NCBI GenBank assembly: GCA_023053545.1
Contig: JAKZAN010000007.1
Location: 2,418,001-2,482,000, forward strand
Direction of reading: 5' to 3'
DNA length: 64,000 bases
Origin: Lepidurus packardi
Taxonomy: Eukaryota > Arthropoda > Branchiopoda > Notostraca > Triopsidae
Under the pieces are notes generated by a model, which saw nothing but the letters and a program-made list of their open reading frames with translations, was not told the DNA's origin and did no database searches. A program made the position numbers and the translations under genes. This document shows, piece by piece, positions 63,068 through 64,000 of this stretch. How positions within the stretch are numbered: the stretch's first letter is position 1; the number at the start of each line of letters is the position of its first letter.

Positions 63068-64000
63068 ATGTCGTTAAGAGAAACAAAAAAGGTAACTCGT
63101 TCCCAATTGGTTTTACTAAATAAATGTGCGTGTTGTGTTTTAAATGTCTTGGGTGTGAAAAGTGGTCCTGTGTGTGGCGCCATTTCCCTTTTGTTTACCA
63201 GTTCAAAACTCACAAGTGATGGAAGTTCTCAAGCAGCTTAATTTCTTTACTGCATTACCAAACGTAGTACAGGTCCGTTTTTATTTTTACAGGAAACTAT
63301 CGTGGAAAGTTCTTCAGCGGAGGACATTGCAGAGCAGAAGAATGGTACATTATCCTCTTCCTCCAAGTCAGAAAACGGAGAGCCCAGGAAAGAATCATCC
63401 CTCGTCAGCAAAGAAGAGCCTACTATTACTACTGAGCCTGTGGCTGATAAAAATACGGATGATAAACCCGAAGAAATTCCAAGTGAATCTGCAAAAGAAG
63501 ACGCTGTCAAGAAACTTACTTCTGTTGAAACTCCCCCAGCGTCGGCTACTAATGCCAAAGAAGATGAACCAAGTCCTCCTAAAAGAACCGAGAAAGTACT
63601 TCCAAAGGAAGAAGAGAAAGGGGAAGAAAAACAACAATCAGAGGAAACAAATTCCAAAGCAAAGGAAGGTAACAACCGGAAAAAGACAGCTGAAGAGTCT
63701 AAAGACGTTGAGCCAGGGAAGGAAAAGGAAACTAGGAGCAAACGAAAAAGTCCAGTGAAGAAGGAAGAAGAAACTGAAGAAGAGTCGCAAGAAGAAGCTG
63801 AGTCTGAAGGTGACAAAAAAGGTGATTGTCCTGCCATAGTTTTCAATTAGCATATAAGAAAACGCTGGATTTGTCAACTTTTTTCTTCTATGAATTATTT
63901 CTAGTGCCTTTGCTAGACCAGCCACTGGAAGTTTCTGGCACACGTCAACGTCGCACAGTCGAGCGCTGGAATGTGACTAGTCCGAAAGCGGATGACGGAC
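63068..64000 (+). CDS. DEK: DEK-like chromatin protein, 5' part (runs off the window)
   Basis: DEK is a nuclear chromatin-associated protein that binds DNA, changes its topology and takes part in splicing and histone handling. Exons: 63068-63091 (eight codons from ATG, donor AAG|GTAACT), 63293-63821 and 63905 to beyond 64000; phases 0 and 1 agree. Exon 2 encodes about 176 residues almost wholly of Glu, Lys, Ser and Thr, a disordered acidic/basic tail. Exon 3 reads VPLLDQPLEVSGTRQRRTVERW, which matches the DEK segment just before its SAF/SAP-like DNA-binding box (vertebrate EGKREKKKVERL region). The SAP and C-terminal DEK domains are outside the window. The tail alone would not identify the gene; the call rests on the short exon 3 segment, so it is moderately confident. 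Confidence 0.65.

Noticed and set aside
63162-63758. 198-codon plus-strand frame overlapping DEK exon 2
   Set aside because: Lysine-rich shadow of the DEK acidic/basic tail in another frame; the frame joined to the VPLLDQPLE segment is the real one.
1-64000. Search for CRISPR arrays, operons, phage or bacterial genes
   Set aside because: None seen; all recognisable genes are animal-type and interrupted by introns or typical single-exon animal genes.

Overview
This is an animal nuclear genomic window. Genes are split by GT-AG introns (60 bp to nearly 6 kb), the background is AT-rich with many simple repeats, and gene content is metazoan: a rhodopsin-family GPCR, DNA polymerase kappa, a CELF/Bruno RNA-binding protein, a RERG/RASL11-type Ras-like GTPase, a nine-finger C2H2 protein, a Golgi carbohydrate sulfotransferase and the start of a DEK homologue. 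The proteins look invertebrate. An arthropod, perhaps a crustacean, is my guess, but nothing in the sequence settles it.

Layout. 1-4.9 kb is non-coding, with a well-bounded 192-bp hAT-type MITE at 958-1149. 4.88-5.72 kb (minus) is a GPCR exon covering TM1-TM5; the 3' part lies beyond the left edge. 5.7-14.6 kb shows no convincing gene, only minisatellites and homopolymers. 14.7-16.8 kb (plus) holds complete POLK in three coding exons. 16.8-34.0 kb is mostly unexplained: a GC/CpG-rich possible first exon at 18.46-18.79 kb that splices in frame to a possible exon at 24.13 kb, and a pogo/Tigger transposase remnant near 26.2-27.0 kb. 34.1-49.5 kb (plus) is a complete 13-exon CELF gene (575 aa). 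It has an apparent GC-AG first intron, a probable 57-nt cassette exon and a predicted 3'UTR intron. 53.1-55.2 kb (minus) is a four-exon Ras-like GTPase, 55.8-57.9 kb (minus) a nine-finger C2H2 gene, and 58.4-59.8 kb (minus) a single-exon sulfotransferase. 60.04-62.68 kb is a decayed MULE/SWIM-type DNA transposon with 42-bp terminal inverted repeats still visible. 63.07-64.0 kb (plus) is the 5' part of a DEK-like gene cut by the right edge.

The genes do not form a pathway; this is ordinary eukaryotic gene order. The 53-60 kb segment is a compact head-to-tail trio on the minus strand. I found no evidence of a wholly new biological system. The most useful observations are the two DNA-transposon relics with definable ends, the gene-structure peculiarities of CELF, and the degenerate switch/P-loop residues of the Ras-like protein. 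Exon boundaries were read by eye from splice consensus, reading-frame continuity and remembered family sequences; no search was run.
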